Shown piece by piece: positions 24,485-34,252 of a DNA stretch of 64,000 nucleotides (the stretch's first letter is position 1; each line of letters begins with the position of its first letter). A model generated the notes under the pieces. That model was not told the origin of the DNA and did not search any database. It saw only the letters and a list, made by a program, of their open reading frames with translations. This DNA comes from Halalkalibacter akibai JCM 9157 (GTDB lineage Bacteria; Bacillota; Bacilli; Bacillales; Bacillaceae_D). A program made the position numbers and the translations under genes. The stretch covers positions 1-64,000 of the forward strand of contig NZ_BAUV01000002.1 in the NCBI RefSeq assembly GCF_000513135.1, given 5' to 3'.

Positions 24485-25363
24485 CTAGCCATTTACTACT
24501 GATCCTCCATTTATATGAAGGACCTGACCTGTAACGTAACTTGAATCATCAGAGGCTAAATAAACGTAGCTTGGAGCAAGTTCTACAGGTTGCCCTGGTC
24601 TTCCCATAGGACTCGTTGTTCCAAAAGACGCCACTTGATCAGCTGGGAACGATGCTGGTATTAGAGGGGTCCAAATTGGGCCAGGAGCAACGGCATTAAC
24701 TCGTATGCCTTTTGAGACGACACTCTGAGAAAGAGATCTTGTTAAGGCAACCATGGCGCCTTTAGTCGATGCATAATCCATTAGAACAGGATTTCCTTTG
24801 TAAGCAACAATAGAAGCGGTATTTATGATGGTGCTTCCCTTTTTTAAATGGGGCATAGCGGCTTTAATAAAATGAAAACATGAAAAAATATTTGTTTTAA
24901 AGGTTCGCTCCATTTGCTCAACACTAATATCTTCAATGTTTTCTTGATAATATTGTTCAGCAGCATTATTTATCAAGCAATCCAATTTACCAAAAGTCGC
25001 TATTGTTTGTTTTATAGCATCCTGACAGAAGGATTCTTCGCCAATATCACCAGAAATAAGGAGGCACTGACCACCATATTTCTCAATTTCTGTTTTTGTT
25101 TGATTAGCATCTTCATGTTCCTCAAGATAGACGATAGCAAGCTTTGCTCCTTCTTTTGCAAAGGCAATAGCTACAGCTCGTCCTATTCCGCTGTCTCCGC
25201 CTGTTATCAGTGCGACTTTTCCTTCTAATTTGCTGCTGCCTTTGTAAGCAGGGTCATCATAAATAGGTGATGGATCCATCTGACTTTCTAGTCCAGGTTG
25301 ATGATTTTGCGTTTGTGCTGGTTGTCCATTAGATTGAATTGAACTAATTTTATTGAATTCCAT
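24485..25363 (-). CDS. Short-chain dehydrogenase, general stress protein 39/YhdF-like
   Basis: The 292-residue oxidoreductase has an extra N-terminal segment of about 45 residues (QNHQPGLESQMDPSPIYDDP), typical of the YdaD/YhdF group. The NAD(P) motif is LITGGDSGIGRAVA; then CLINNAAEQ, the catalytic Ser in TASIVAYKG, and YASTKGAMVAL with Tyr and Lys; the end is YVTGQVLHINGG. It would reduce or oxidise an aldehyde or alcohol. B. subtilis homologues are induced by SigB-type stress; no SigB promoter was identified here. Confidence 0.88.
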   Translation of the reverse strand: MEFNKISSIQSNGQPAQTQNHQPGLESQMDPSPIYDDPAYKGSSKLEGKVALITGGDSGIGRAVAIAFAKEGAKLAIVYLEEHEDANQTKTEIEKYGGQCLLISGDIGEESFCQDAIKQTIATFGKLDCLINNAAEQYYQENIEDISVEQMERTFKTNIFSCFHFIKAAMPHLKKGSTIINTASIVAYKGNPVLMDYASTKGAMVALTRSLSQSVVSKGIRVNAVAPGPIWTPLIPASFPADQVASFGTTSPMGRPGQPVELAPSYVYLASDDSSYVTGQVLHINGGSVVNG

Positions 25364-25468
25364 TCTTTCACTCCTAACTGTTTATATAATTAGGATTTTC
25401 AACTTACGAAAGAAATAATCATCAAATTGAGATATGAACGTTATCAAACCAATCTAAATGATGATTTA

Positions 25469-25504
25469 AAGGCTAGTTAGATCAACACGACCCTAACTAG
25501 CCTT
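25469..25504. terminator. Hairpin between the DUF2935 and SDR genes
   Basis: A perfect 12-pair stem (AAGGCTAGTTAG with its complement) closes on a 12-base loop. The T-rich flanks are short, so termination strength is uncertain. Confidence 0.5.
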
Positions 25505-25581
25505 AATTTAATATTACGTTGATCTGGGCTTCGTAGGATCACAGTCAGGCATGTCTAGATGTGAGGACTGTGCTAACTTGA

Positions 25582-26325
25582 TTAGATAGTAACATTCCTC
25601 CTAGCCATGTGGTCTGCCATTAACTGATCTAATGTTCCAAGTAACCTGTTGCTCATTTCCATTTCTTCAAGTTCGTCTAGGAATGTTTTAAATAAGGCTA
25701 TTTCCAGTTTTACGTTTTCATTAAAACGTTCTAATGCAGGAAACATTTGGACATTTGAACGAAGGTAACCAGCCATCTCAACAGCTTTAATGTAAAATTG
25801 TTCAAATCTTTCTGTAAAGGCTTCGCTTTTTTCTTGGAGTTGTTTCTCAACTAAATCGAGGTTATCTGTGATGCCTCCTGCATGTCCTGCAGCATCTAGC
25901 AGCCAAACGAGATGATGGTGAAGGGGATGAGCTACTGGTGGAACTTGTTGCTGAAGTAAGTAGGGCAGTATTCGCAGATACTCTTCAACTTCATTGACCA
26001 TATGGTTTAAAAACGTAGGGGATAAATCAATAGTGATATCACCAACTAAGTGTTCACGGATAATTTCTAACTTAAAGGCGCGAATTTGCTGAGCCTGTTC
26101 ATTTGCTTGTTCAGTCAAGTTTTGCAAAGCTTCAATAGATAGGTTAGAACGACTTTCGTTAAGGAGACTATCAAACGTTTCAATAAAATAAACAGCTTTT
26201 TTTATAAATTCTTGCTCTGTAGGAGAAAGAGTGTCTCTTATAAACCTTGCATGATCACCTAATACTTGTAACCAAAATTGATGTTCATAAATGGCCTGAT
26301 CAGAAAAAGAGTTCAATTTTTCCAC
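25582..26325 (-). CDS. DUF2935 protein
   Basis: The 247-residue soluble helical protein has two related halves that each begin with a helix bearing a His and Glu (YEHQFWLQVLGDHARFIRDT and HHHLVWLLDAAGHAGGITDN), the arrangement of DUF2935 proteins. The paired histidines and acidic residues look like a metal site of the ferritin-like kind. Function is unknown; homologues are common in spore-forming Firmicutes. It stands alone with a hairpin after it. Confidence 0.8.
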   Translation of the reverse strand: MEKLNSFSDQAIYEHQFWLQVLGDHARFIRDTLSPTEQEFIKKAVYFIETFDSLLNESRSNLSIEALQNLTEQANEQAQQIRAFKLEIIREHLVGDITIDLSPTFLNHMVNEVEEYLRILPYLLQQQVPPVAHPLHHHLVWLLDAAGHAGGITDNLDLVEKQLQEKSEAFTERFEQFYIKAVEMAGYLRSNVQMFPALERFNENVKLEIALFKTFLDELEEMEMSNRLLGTLDQLMADHMARRNVTI

Positions 26326-26382
26326 CTCATTTTAATTAGTCTATCTACATTATGAGGAGGGGGAACTTATTATGATATACAA

Positions 26383-26417
26383 AAAAGTGAAGGGAGGTTT
26401 GTCCCTTCACTTTTGCA
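26383..26417 (-). terminator. Terminator of the HU gene
   Basis: AAAAGTGAAGGGA (26383-26395) and TCCCTTCACTTTT (26402-26414) form a perfect 13-pair stem; T follow on the minus strand. Confidence 0.75.
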
Positions 26418-26419
26418 TA

Positions 26420-26695
26420 CTATTCGTTTACAGCATCCTTAAGTTGTTTACCTGGCTTGAAAGCTGGATTTTTTGTAGCTGGAATCTCGATTTCTTGTCC
26501 AGTTTGAGGATTGCGACCTTTACGTGCAGAACGCTCACGTACTTCGAAACTACCGAAGCCTACAAGTTGAACTTTTCCACCCTCAACAAGTGCTGAAGTA
26601 ATACTTTCGAATACAGCGTCTACTGCTTTAGAAGCATCCTTCTTTGAAAGATCTGCTTGCTCTGATACTGCATTAATTAAATCTGTTTTGTTCAT
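26420..26695 (-). CDS. hup: DNA-binding protein HU
   Basis: From the ATG behind gaaagggag the protein has 91 residues, the standard HU length. [20 protein letters not shown], the dimer helices, the saddle [20 protein letters not shown] and the beta-arm [18 protein letters not shown] are all present. HU dimers bend DNA and compact the nucleoid. In other Bacillus the main gene (hbs) lies near spoIVA and mtrB; here it is alone beside pssA, so this may be a second HU gene or a moved one. Confidence 0.95.
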   Translation of the reverse strand: MNKTDLINAVSEQADLSKKDASKAVDAVFESITSALVEGGKVQLVGFGSFEVRERSARKGRNPQTGQEIEIPATKNPAFKPGKQLKDAVNE

Positions 26696-26955
26696 GAAAA
26701 AAAACTCCCTTTCATACCATGTTTTGAAAACACTACATCTTCTGATTCTGACGAAGTGTTTAATCTTCTTTTTCATATAGCTTGTCTTCTAAACAAGCTG
26801 AAAAATAAAGCCGCAACTTTATTTAATAATGAAACCCTAATGGTGTCAAGACTTTCCACGGAAAATAAAACATATATACCCATTTTTTTCTGTTTTTTTG
26901 ACAATTTAACGTCATTTTTCGATAAATTCATTTATTTTTTGGCAAAAATAAAGGG

Positions 26956-27504
26956 TTAGATCTTTTTTACTTTGAATGAGCTTATCATACAAATTCCAAG
27001 AAAGAGCGTAGCAATAAGAAAATAGGGAGCCGCTATAAATGGGATAAGTAGAAGATGAAATGTTAAAATACAACCTGCAGCGGTTATCGGGAGGCCTACA
27101 AAATAACCTGTACTCTCCGTAACATTAAATCGTGCTAAACGAATAGCCCCACAAGCTATGAAGAAAATAGTAAGAAACATTCCAGGTAACCCAAACGAAA
27201 ACAACACAGCTTGATATAATAGAAATGCTGGCGCAACACCAAAGGAAATGATATCACTTAAAGAGTCTAACTGTTTACCGAATTCAGAAGTACTGTTAAA
27301 TCGTCTTGCGGCAGCACCATCTAAACGATCAGTTAAAGCAGCAATGGTAATAAATAAAAGACCTAGACGCAATTCATTCTGTATAATAAACATAATAGCA
27401 ACAGCACCAAAGCTTAAATTCACGATTGTCAGAGCATTAGCAATTTGCCCTTTTACCTTTTTAACGGTATGATCCAAATGATGTAGCAGGAACATAGGCA
27501 TCAA
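26956..27504 (-). CDS. pssA: CDP-diacylglycerol-serine O-phosphatidyltransferase
   Basis: The 182-residue membrane enzyme carries the CDP-alcohol phosphotransferase motif D-G-x2-A-R-x8-G-x3-D-x3-D in DRLDGAAARRFNSTSEFGKQ and LDSLSD. It joins serine to CDP-diacylglycerol to make phosphatidylserine. It is divergent from psd, whose product uses phosphatidylserine, across a 128-base shared promoter region. In B. subtilis these genes form an operon, so the divergent layout is a local variation. The second of two adjacent ATGs may be the start. Confidence 0.93.
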   Translation of the reverse strand: MMPMFLLHHLDHTVKKVKGQIANALTIVNLSFGAVAIMFIIQNELRLGLLFITIAALTDRLDGAAARRFNSTSEFGKQLDSLSDIISFGVAPAFLLYQAVLFSFGLPGMFLTIFFIACGAIRLARFNVTESTGYFVGLPITAAGCILTFHLLLIPFIAAPYFLIATLFLGICMISSFKVKKI

Positions 27505-27632
27505 CTCCTTACATAGATTTGTAAGTCAAAAATCTCATTATTTTCTTAAATAATAATCATATCACAGCTCTCTAGAAACGACTAGGTACCACAGCCATTC
27601 ACGCTTATTTAAAAAAATGGAGGGAAATTATT

Positions 27633-28427
27633 TTGAAAAAAGTACTTTTTAGATCGTGTATAGAATTAACCAATCATCGGTTAACGTCAAATTTGCTCCG
27701 ATCCTTTGCAAGGTCACGTTTAAGCAAGCCATTTGTTAAACCTTTCTCTAGAACGTTTAACCTGAATGAGGAAGAAATGGCTCGACCATTGGATCAATAT
27801 AATCATTTACACGATTTGTTCATCAGACAATTAAAAGAGGGAGCTCGCCCCATTGGCGAAGAGCCAAATACACTTGTAAGTCCAGTTGATGGTGTGATGG
27901 CACAGTTTGGAGAATTACAAGAAGAGACACGCTTTCATGTTAAAGGTCAAACATATGATATTGTTGAGATGCTCGGATCTAAAGACGCTGCAACTCCTTA
28001 TATAAATGGACGATACTTTATCTTATACTTAAGCCCTAGTCATTATCATAGAATCCACAGTCCAGTTGATGGAACTATTAAGAAACAATGGATTCTAGGT
28101 GGACGTTCCTATCCTGTAAATGATTTAGGCTTACGGTACGGAAGGAGACCTTTATCAAGGAATTACCGTTTAATAACCGAAATGAATGTGGGCACTAAAC
28201 AAATGGCACTTATAAAAGTAGGTGCAATGAATGTCAACACGATTGAGACGACCCATACAAGTAAAACGTTATCAAAAGGGGACGAGGTTGGTTACTTTTC
28301 ATTTGGTTCAACTGTTGTCTTATTATGTTCAAGTGGATTAATAACTGATATTAATGTCAGTGAAAATAGTGAGATTAAGTTAGGACAAGCTATTGCAAAA
28401 ATGAGCCCTAGTAAAGAAATTAACTAA
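27633..28427 (+). CDS. psd: Phosphatidylserine decarboxylase
   Basis: The 264-residue proenzyme converts phosphatidylserine to phosphatidylethanolamine at the membrane. VSPVDGVMAQFG, SPSHYHRIHSPVDG and the self-cleavage site FGSTVVLL near residue 230 are visible; the serine there becomes the pyruvoyl group. A TTG start lies behind atggaggga. The terminator after it also serves mrpG from the other side. Confidence 0.93.
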   Translation: MKKVLFRSCIELTNHRLTSNLLRSFARSRLSKPFVKPFSRTFNLNEEEMARPLDQYNHLHDLFIRQLKEGARPIGEEPNTLVSPVDGVMAQFGELQEETRFHVKGQTYDIVEMLGSKDAATPYINGRYFILYLSPSHYHRIHSPVDGTIKKQWILGGRSYPVNDLGLRYGRRPLSRNYRLITEMNVGTKQMALIKVGAMNVNTIETTHTSKTLSKGDEVGYFSFGSTVVLLCSSGLITDINVSENSEIKLGQAIAKMSPSKEIN

Positions 28428-28445
28428 ATACGGAAACTGAGTATA

Positions 28446-28480
28446 AAAAGGATCCACTCATTCTGAGGTGGATCCTTTTA
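28446..28480. terminator. Bidirectional terminator between psd and mrpG
   Basis: AAAAGGATCCAC and GTGGATCCTTTT form a perfect 12-pair stem with A and T tracts at the two ends. Confidence 0.75.
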
Positions 28481-28484
28481 TCAT

Positions 28485-28841
28485 TTATGATTCGTTCATT
28501 TTCTTTTTGTACATCTCTTTTAAATCATCTTGACCACTTTTTTCCCATAAAGGTACTCCAGTTCGATAAGCAGCCCTAGCAACCATTAGAGCTGCAACTG
28601 GTGCTGTTAAGAATACAAATAGGATAGCTAGTAATATTTTGCCGACAAAGATACCTTCAACTAATAGAAAGAAAAGGAAAGTCGCTACCATAATTGAAAT
28701 AACACCAAGCGTTGCACTTTTCGTTGCAGCATGTGTGCGTCCATACACATCAGGAAAACGAATTAACCCAATTGAACCGAGAAGACTTAGAAAACCACCA
28801 AGAATGATAAAGATACTCAAAATGATCTCAATCGCGGTCAA
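28485..28841 (-). CDS. mrpG: Na+/H+ antiporter subunit MrpG
   Basis: From the TTG behind aaagggg the product has 118 residues and three membrane helices, with the MrpG/MnhG features GSIGLIRFPDVYGRTHAATK and LTAPVAALMVARAAYRTGVP. It is the last subunit of the Mrp complex. The start overlaps the end of mrpF by 14 bases. A GTG nine bases upstream is an alternative. Confidence 0.9.
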   Translation of the reverse strand: MTAIEIILSIFIILGGFLSLLGSIGLIRFPDVYGRTHAATKSATLGVISIMVATFLFFLLVEGIFVGKILLAILFVFLTAPVAALMVARAAYRTGVPLWEKSGQDDLKEMYKKKMNES

Positions 28842-29103
28842 ATACAACACCCCTTTCAATAAATTTAGATAAAGCGATTGTACCGATGAAGGCAAGTATA
28901 CTAATAACTAGTACGACTTCAGAATAAGCGATCGTTTCTTGAACGATCATTAAGATGCCAATGAATCCGATTAGGTTAATGCCTAAAGAGTCTAGTGCTA
29001 CAATTCGGTCTGGCATAGTTGGTCCAATGACCGTTCTGATAAAGCAAACTAATAATGAAATCGACATGACGACTAAAACAATCGTTAAAATAGTGTGAAA
29101 CAT
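28828..29103 (-). CDS. mrpF: Na+/H+ antiporter subunit MrpF
   Basis: The 91-residue protein has three membrane helices and the MrpF motif GPTMPDRIVALDSLGIN. It overlaps mrpE by one base and mrpG by 14, so the last three subunits are translationally coupled. It is a required small subunit of the complex at the membrane. Confidence 0.93.
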   Translation of the reverse strand: MFHTILTIVLVVMSISLLVCFIRTVIGPTMPDRIVALDSLGINLIGFIGILMIVQETIAYSEVVLVISILAFIGTIALSKFIERGVVFDRD

Positions 29104-29579
29104 TACTTCGTCACCTCCAGAATCGCCTTTTCAAACGTGTTATGGATTTGACGAATCATTTCTTCTTTATCAGGTACGTGGATGGAATGGATATAGATGA
29201 ATTTATTATCATCAGAAAAGTCCATTGACAATGTACCTGGAGTTAATGAAATTAAAGAAGCAAGTAAAGTTAATTCCCATTCTGTTTCAAGTTTGGTCGG
29301 AACAGCGATAATTCCTGGCTTAATATTTAACTTTGGACTTAACACGATTTTAATGACATCAATGTTAGCCAAAATAAGCTCTTTGAAAAATAGCAACGTT
29401 AATTTAATCATCGCCCATACACGACGAAAATAGAAATCGAATTGCAAAAAGCGCCTTAACACTAACAAGATGAAAATACCAATGACATAGCCAACTAGAA
29501 AATCTACACCTGTATAGCTATTTTGGAGAAAAGCCCAAATAAGAGCAATGAACACATTTAATAGGATTTGATAGGCCAT
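29103..29579 (-). CDS. mrpE: Na+/H+ antiporter subunit MrpE
   Basis: The 158-residue protein has two or three N-terminal helices and a cytoplasmic part with the family segment LLASLISLTPGTLSMDFSDD. It follows mrpD by five bases. Confidence 0.93.
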   Translation of the reverse strand: MAYQILLNVFIALIWAFLQNSYTGVDFLVGYVIGIFILLVLRRFLQFDFYFRRVWAMIKLTLLFFKELILANIDVIKIVLSPKLNIKPGIIAVPTKLETEWELTLLASLISLTPGTLSMDFSDDNKFIYIHSIHVPDKEEMIRQIHNTFEKAILEVTK

Positions 29580-29584
29580 AGCAA

Positions 29585-31066
29585 CTACTCCTTAAGAACA
29601 GATTTGATATAGATCGATGGATCTAGGATTTGTTCTGCCACTTGTAAAGAATAAACGAAAATTGGTTCAGCAGCGAAGCCCAGAATAATGGTCAGTGCAA
29701 CAAGTGGGACAATAGGTAATAGTAATTTGCCTACCTTATAGTTAGCTTGCTGTTCCGTATGTTTTTGTTCACCCCAGAAGGCATAGATGAAAATCTTCAT
29801 CATGGAGAACAATGTTAAAAGGCCTACAGCTAGTGCAACTGCTGCTATCACATAATTTCCTTCTTCAAAACCAGCAAGAATAATAGGAAACTTACTGAAA
29901 AATCCACTCAAAGGAGGAATACCTGCAAGTGATATGGCAGAAATGAAAAACATCCAGGCAAGATAAGGATGAGTCTTTAACAATCCACCCATTTTCTTTA
30001 GATCTGTTGTTCCTGTTATTTTTTGGGTTGCCCCAGCAAATAGGAACAATGCAGATTTTACGATAATATGATGAGCAATGTAATAAATTGCCCCAGCAAC
30101 AGCTAGTTGAGAGTAAATACCTAGTCCCATCACCATATATCCAACCTGACTAATAATATGATAAGAAAGAATACGTTTAAAGTCGAACTGTGAAACCGCT
30201 CCAAGTACCCCAAAAATCATTGTAAACCCAGCAATTGTAACGATTAAGTAGTGGGTGAACCCAGGGTCATGTGTGAAAATTAACGTGAATGACCGGATGA
30301 TCGCATAAATCCCTACTTTTGTGAGAAGACCTCCGAATAAGGCAGCAATTGCTGCAGGTGGCCCGTAGTAAGAGCGAGGTAGCCAGAAATAAAGTGGAAA
30401 TAACCCACCCTTCATCGCAAATACGATAAAGAATATAATGGCAATCACGTTTAATACCCCAACTTGTTCAAGCTCACCAACACGCTCAGCAATTTGAGCC
30501 ATATTCAACGTTCCCGTTACCGCATAAATGTACGCGACACCGACAATAAATAAGATTGAGGCAAACACGTTAATAATGACGTATTTTAGAGATTCTCTAA
30601 GTTGGTATTTGGTTCCACCCATAACAATTAAGATATAGGAGGAAATTAACATCACTTCAAAAAAGACAAATAGGTTAAATAAATCTCCCGTTAAAAATGC
30701 ACCGTTTACCCCAGCTAATAAGAAGAAGTAAAACGGATAGAAGAAGAATTTTTCACGTTCAGACGAGATCGTTTGAAAAGCGAAAAATAAACAGACAACA
30801 CCGACGATACTACTAAGAATAACCATCATTGTTGCAAACATATCAGCAACTAGGACAATTCCAAATGGAGCAGGCCAGTTACCTAATTCCAGAACCGTTA
30901 TGCCGTTTTGATAAACAAAAACGGCAATGTAAAAAGCAAGGCCCAGTAACACGAAAGCAGTAATTCCACTAATCACTCTTTGAATCGTATGTTGTTTATT
31001 AAATAAAATTAAAATCGTTCCTATAATAAACGGAATTAAAACCGGTAAGATAATTAAGTTACTCAT
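29585..31066 (-). CDS. mrpD: Na+/H+ antiporter subunit MrpD
   Basis: The 493-residue protein has about 14 helices and is homologous to complex I subunit NuoM/N. Conserved elements include FFEVMLISSYILI with the key Glu, FAMKGGLFPLYFWLPRSYYG with the key Lys, and FKRILSYHIISQVGYMVMG. It provides one proton-conducting half of the antiporter. It overlaps mrpC by eight bases. Confidence 0.95.
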   Translation of the reverse strand: MSNLIILPVLIPFIIGTILILFNKQHTIQRVISGITAFVLLGLAFYIAVFVYQNGITVLELGNWPAPFGIVLVADMFATMMVILSSIVGVVCLFFAFQTISSEREKFFFYPFYFFLLAGVNGAFLTGDLFNLFVFFEVMLISSYILIVMGGTKYQLRESLKYVIINVFASILFIVGVAYIYAVTGTLNMAQIAERVGELEQVGVLNVIAIIFFIVFAMKGGLFPLYFWLPRSYYGPPAAIAALFGGLLTKVGIYAIIRSFTLIFTHDPGFTHYLIVTIAGFTMIFGVLGAVSQFDFKRILSYHIISQVGYMVMGLGIYSQLAVAGAIYYIAHHIIVKSALFLFAGATQKITGTTDLKKMGGLLKTHPYLAWMFFISAISLAGIPPLSGFFSKFPIILAGFEEGNYVIAAVALAVGLLTLFSMMKIFIYAFWGEQKHTEQQANYKVGKLLLPIVPLVALTIILGFAAEPIFVYSLQVAEQILDPSIYIKSVLKE

Positions 31067-31397
31067 CAGCAGATCCCCTTAATTGGTCTAGATCATCAGT
31101 CTTATGTTCTTTATACGTTCTATAAGCAAGAACAAGTAGGAAAGATGTGACCCCGAAACTAATTACAATCGCTGTAAGAATTAGAGCTTGCGGTAGTGGA
31201 TCCGCATAAGCTTCCGAACCTAGACTTAACAGCGGTGGTGTTCCTCTCTGTAAGCCTGCCATTGTCAAAAGTAACAAATGAGCGCCGTGTGATAATAGGA
31301 TTAGTCCTATGATTACACGTAACAAGCTTTTCGTTAAAATCATATAGGTTCCAACCATGAAGAGGACACCAACAGTGATGGACATTAATATTTCCAT
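31059..31397 (-). CDS. mrpC: Na+/H+ antiporter subunit MrpC
   Basis: The 112-residue protein has three helices, homologous to NuoK: GTYMILTKSLLRVIIGLILL, then PQALILTAIVISFGVTSFLL. It abuts mrpB with no gap. Confidence 0.95.
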   Translation of the reverse strand: MEILMSITVGVLFMVGTYMILTKSLLRVIIGLILLSHGAHLLLLTMAGLQRGTPPLLSLGSEAYADPLPQALILTAIVISFGVTSFLLVLAYRTYKEHKTDDLDQLRGSADE

Positions 31398-31835
31398 TTA
31401 TGCATCATCCTCCGCAATCGTTAAAATAATGGTTAAGGCTATTGCCACAACAACAAGGTAAACTCCAAGGTCAAAAGGCAACGCCGTTGTTAACTCAGTT
31501 TCTCCTAAAATAGGAAGTTGATAATATTCAAAGAATTGAGTTAGAAATGGATAACCAAATAACATACTTGATACACCCGTTGCAATCGCAATTAATAAGC
31601 CGATTGCAATCATATGTGTATAGTTAAAAGGTAAAGCCTTCTTCATGCTCTTCATATCAAAGCCTAAATACATGAGTAGGAGAGCACTAGCAGTCATTAG
31701 CCCTCCAATAAATCCTCCGCCGGGGTTATTGTGTCCGGCGAAGAACAAGTAAACGGAGAAGGCTAGAATGATAAAAGTAACAACTCTTGTTAACGTATGA
31801 AGCATTAGTTCATTTGATTTGATTTGTTTCTTCAC
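31398..31835 (-). CDS. mrpB: Na+/H+ antiporter subunit MrpB
   Basis: The 145-residue protein has four helices and the MrpB motif GHNNPGGGFIGGLMTASALL. It overlaps mrpA by four bases, as is usual in these operons. Confidence 0.95.
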   Translation of the reverse strand: MKKQIKSNELMLHTLTRVVTFIILAFSVYLFFAGHNNPGGGFIGGLMTASALLLMYLGFDMKSMKKALPFNYTHMIAIGLLIAIATGVSSMLFGYPFLTQFFEYYQLPILGETELTTALPFDLGVYLVVVAIALTIILTIAEDDA

Positions 31836-34252
31836 ACGTCTTCACTCCCTGTCATCCGTAATTTAATTAAAGCAACTACCCCAAGTGCGGCTATTCCAAG
31901 AACTAGAACTTCAAGTAGAGTATCTAGACCACGGAAATCAACTAAGATTACGTTAACCATGTTGTAGCCACCTGCAAGTTCTTTTGAATTTTGAATAAAG
32001 TATTCAGCAATAGATTCAAAACCAGCTTCGTTCCCCAAAGAAGCTGCGCTAAAGGCAATAGCTGTAACAAGACCACCAACACCAATCGAGATGATTAAAT
32101 TCACTATGTTGAAGCGTGGCTTAAACGATTCTTTTCTTAGTTCAGGTAAATGATAGAACGCAAGCATGAATAACACTACAGTGACTGTTTCAACTAATAA
32201 TTGAGTAAGAGCTAAATCAGGAGCACGGAAGACTACAAAGAATAACGCTAGTAGAAAACCGATTACACCTACGACAATGATAGCTGTCATACGGTGGTTT
32301 ATGAATGGAATAACCAGTATTGACGCTATGAATACAATGGTTAGAACCCACATAAACGGATCAATAGCTGTTACATTTACGAAATCAATCGAAAAAGCTT
32401 GGTAGCGTATCATTGTGTAACCAAGTAATAAAATCATAAATACACACATGTAAACAAAGTAATCGCGCAATAATCCGGTCATTTGAATTCGAGTAACGAA
32501 TTGAGACCCGCTAATTAACCCTGAAAGTGCATTGTCGTAGAACCAATTTAGTGGATCGCGTTCTTTTAAATAGATAGCCGTCTTTGACCACTTTTTCATC
32601 ATTAAGTAGATGAAAGTACCTACTAAAACTACTCCAAGGGTCATAAATAACTCCGTATTAAATCCATGCCAATGATAAATATCAACTTTGAACACTTGAT
32701 TTTCCGCTAATAAATTCGGCAAAATAGCATTCATAGCGGGTTCAATTAATGTGTAAGCTAATAAATTTGGAAACAGCCCGAAGATCACAACGAGTGATCC
32801 TAAAATGATAGGACTGATTAACATTCCAATCGGAGCTTCGTGCACGTGAACATCATAGTTTTCTGGTTTAAATTTGCCTGTAAAGGTTTTAAAGAACATC
32901 ACCATACAGTATACAAACGTGAACACACTCGCAATCCACGCAAGGACGATCAGAACAATACCCCAAGTTGGCATATTAAAAATAGGTAATTCGGAAGCAT
33001 TTATTAATCCAGTAAAGAACATTTCTTTACTCAAGAAACCATTGAAAGGCGGTAATCCAGCCATTGAAGCTAAGCCAATCAAGGAAATCGTAAAGGTAAT
33101 CGGCATTATTGTCATTAATCCACCGAGTTTACGGATATCTCTTGTACCCGTCTCATGGTCAATGATACCAGCGGTCATAAACAAACTACCTTTAAAGGTT
33201 GCGTGATTAATTAAGTGAAACACTGCTGCAAGTGTAGCAGTCGTAAACAATAAGGCTTGCTCGGTTTCAAATCCGTAATAAAGAGATGCTGAACCTAAAC
33301 CAAGTAAACACATAATTAAACCCAGTTGACTAATCGTTGAGAATGCCAAGATGGATTTAAGATCTTTTTGTCTGACCGCAGATATGGATCCCCAACATAA
33401 AGTGACGATTCCACCAATTGTTAAGATCCAAAACCACTCTGCAGAGCCTCCAAAAACAGGAGTTAATCTCGCAACTAAGTAAATACCTGCTTTAACCATC
33501 GTTGCTGAGTGTAAATAGGCACTAACAGGGGTTGGTGCTTCCATTGCATCTGGTAGCCAGATATGAAATGGGAATTGAGCTGATTTTGTAAAAGCCCCAA
33601 GTAAAATTAAGAGCATAGCTGGTAAAAAGAGAGTACTTGTCGTGACTAAATCAACATTTGCAATGATTTCTCTGATACTAAATGTATTGGTCATCACATA
33701 AAGCAATGAAAAACCACCAAGCATGGATAAACCACCAAATACCGTAATCAACATGGATTTCTGTGCACCATACGTTGATTTTTCTCTGTGGAACCAGTAA
33801 CTAATTAACAAGGATGAAGCTAAACTTGTTAATTCCCAGAACACATAAAGAACAATTAGATTGTCGGATAGAACGACCCCAAACATGGCCCCCATAAACA
33901 TGAGGAGATACACATAAAAGTTATTTAGTTGCTCAGTCTTCTTTGATAAATAGTAAATGGAGTATAGAACAACTAGAGTTCCAATACCCGAGATGAGTAA
34001 AGCGAATAACAAGCTAAGTCCGTCTAAATAGACAGTAAAATTGATCCCAAGAGAAGGAACCCAAGGGACAGTGTATTCAATAACACCTCCGTCTGATGTT
34101 ACAGGTAAGTATTGAATAAAATAAACAAACAACACGAGCGGGAGTACAAGGACGAACCACCCCGTATGTATCGGTCTTGCATACTTATACAGAAAAGGAA
34201 TCAAAATGGCTAACAAAAATGGGGAGATTGTAGCCCAATGTAAAACCGTCAA
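31832..34252 (-). CDS. mrpA: Na+/H+ antiporter subunit MrpA
   Basis: The 806-residue protein has about 20 helices and is homologous to complex I subunit NuoL: YVFWELTSLASSLLISYWF with the key Glu, GAFTKSAQFPFHIWLPDAME, and a C-terminal MrpB-like extension (VFRAPDLALTQLLVETVTVV, DFRGLDTLLEVLVLGIAALG). The start is a TTG behind aaggaggtatttgat. MrpA heads the seven-gene operon that exchanges cytoplasmic Na+ for protons, essential for pH control in alkaliphiles. Confidence 0.95.
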   Translation of the reverse strand: MTVLHWATISPFLLAILIPFLYKYARPIHTGWFVLVLPLVLFVYFIQYLPVTSDGGVIEYTVPWVPSLGINFTVYLDGLSLLFALLISGIGTLVVLYSIYYLSKKTEQLNNFYVYLLMFMGAMFGVVLSDNLIVLYVFWELTSLASSLLISYWFHREKSTYGAQKSMLITVFGGLSMLGGFSLLYVMTNTFSIREIIANVDLVTTSTLFLPAMLLILLGAFTKSAQFPFHIWLPDAMEAPTPVSAYLHSATMVKAGIYLVARLTPVFGGSAEWFWILTIGGIVTLCWGSISAVRQKDLKSILAFSTISQLGLIMCLLGLGSASLYYGFETEQALLFTTATLAAVFHLINHATFKGSLFMTAGIIDHETGTRDIRKLGGLMTIMPITFTISLIGLASMAGLPPFNGFLSKEMFFTGLINASELPIFNMPTWGIVLIVLAWIASVFTFVYCMVMFFKTFTGKFKPENYDVHVHEAPIGMLISPIILGSLVVIFGLFPNLLAYTLIEPAMNAILPNLLAENQVFKVDIYHWHGFNTELFMTLGVVLVGTFIYLMMKKWSKTAIYLKERDPLNWFYDNALSGLISGSQFVTRIQMTGLLRDYFVYMCVFMILLLGYTMIRYQAFSIDFVNVTAIDPFMWVLTIVFIASILVIPFINHRMTAIIVVGVIGFLLALFFVVFRAPDLALTQLLVETVTVVLFMLAFYHLPELRKESFKPRFNIVNLIISIGVGGLVTAIAFSAASLGNEAGFESIAEYFIQNSKELAGGYNMVNVILVDFRGLDTLLEVLVLGIAALGVVALIKLRMTGSEDV

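Noticed and set aside
28485-34252. Plus-strand frames over the mrp operon, and antisense frames over dnaK-dnaJ and lepA
   Set aside because: They mirror codon bias of the real genes, lack ribosome binding sites and show no protein family features.
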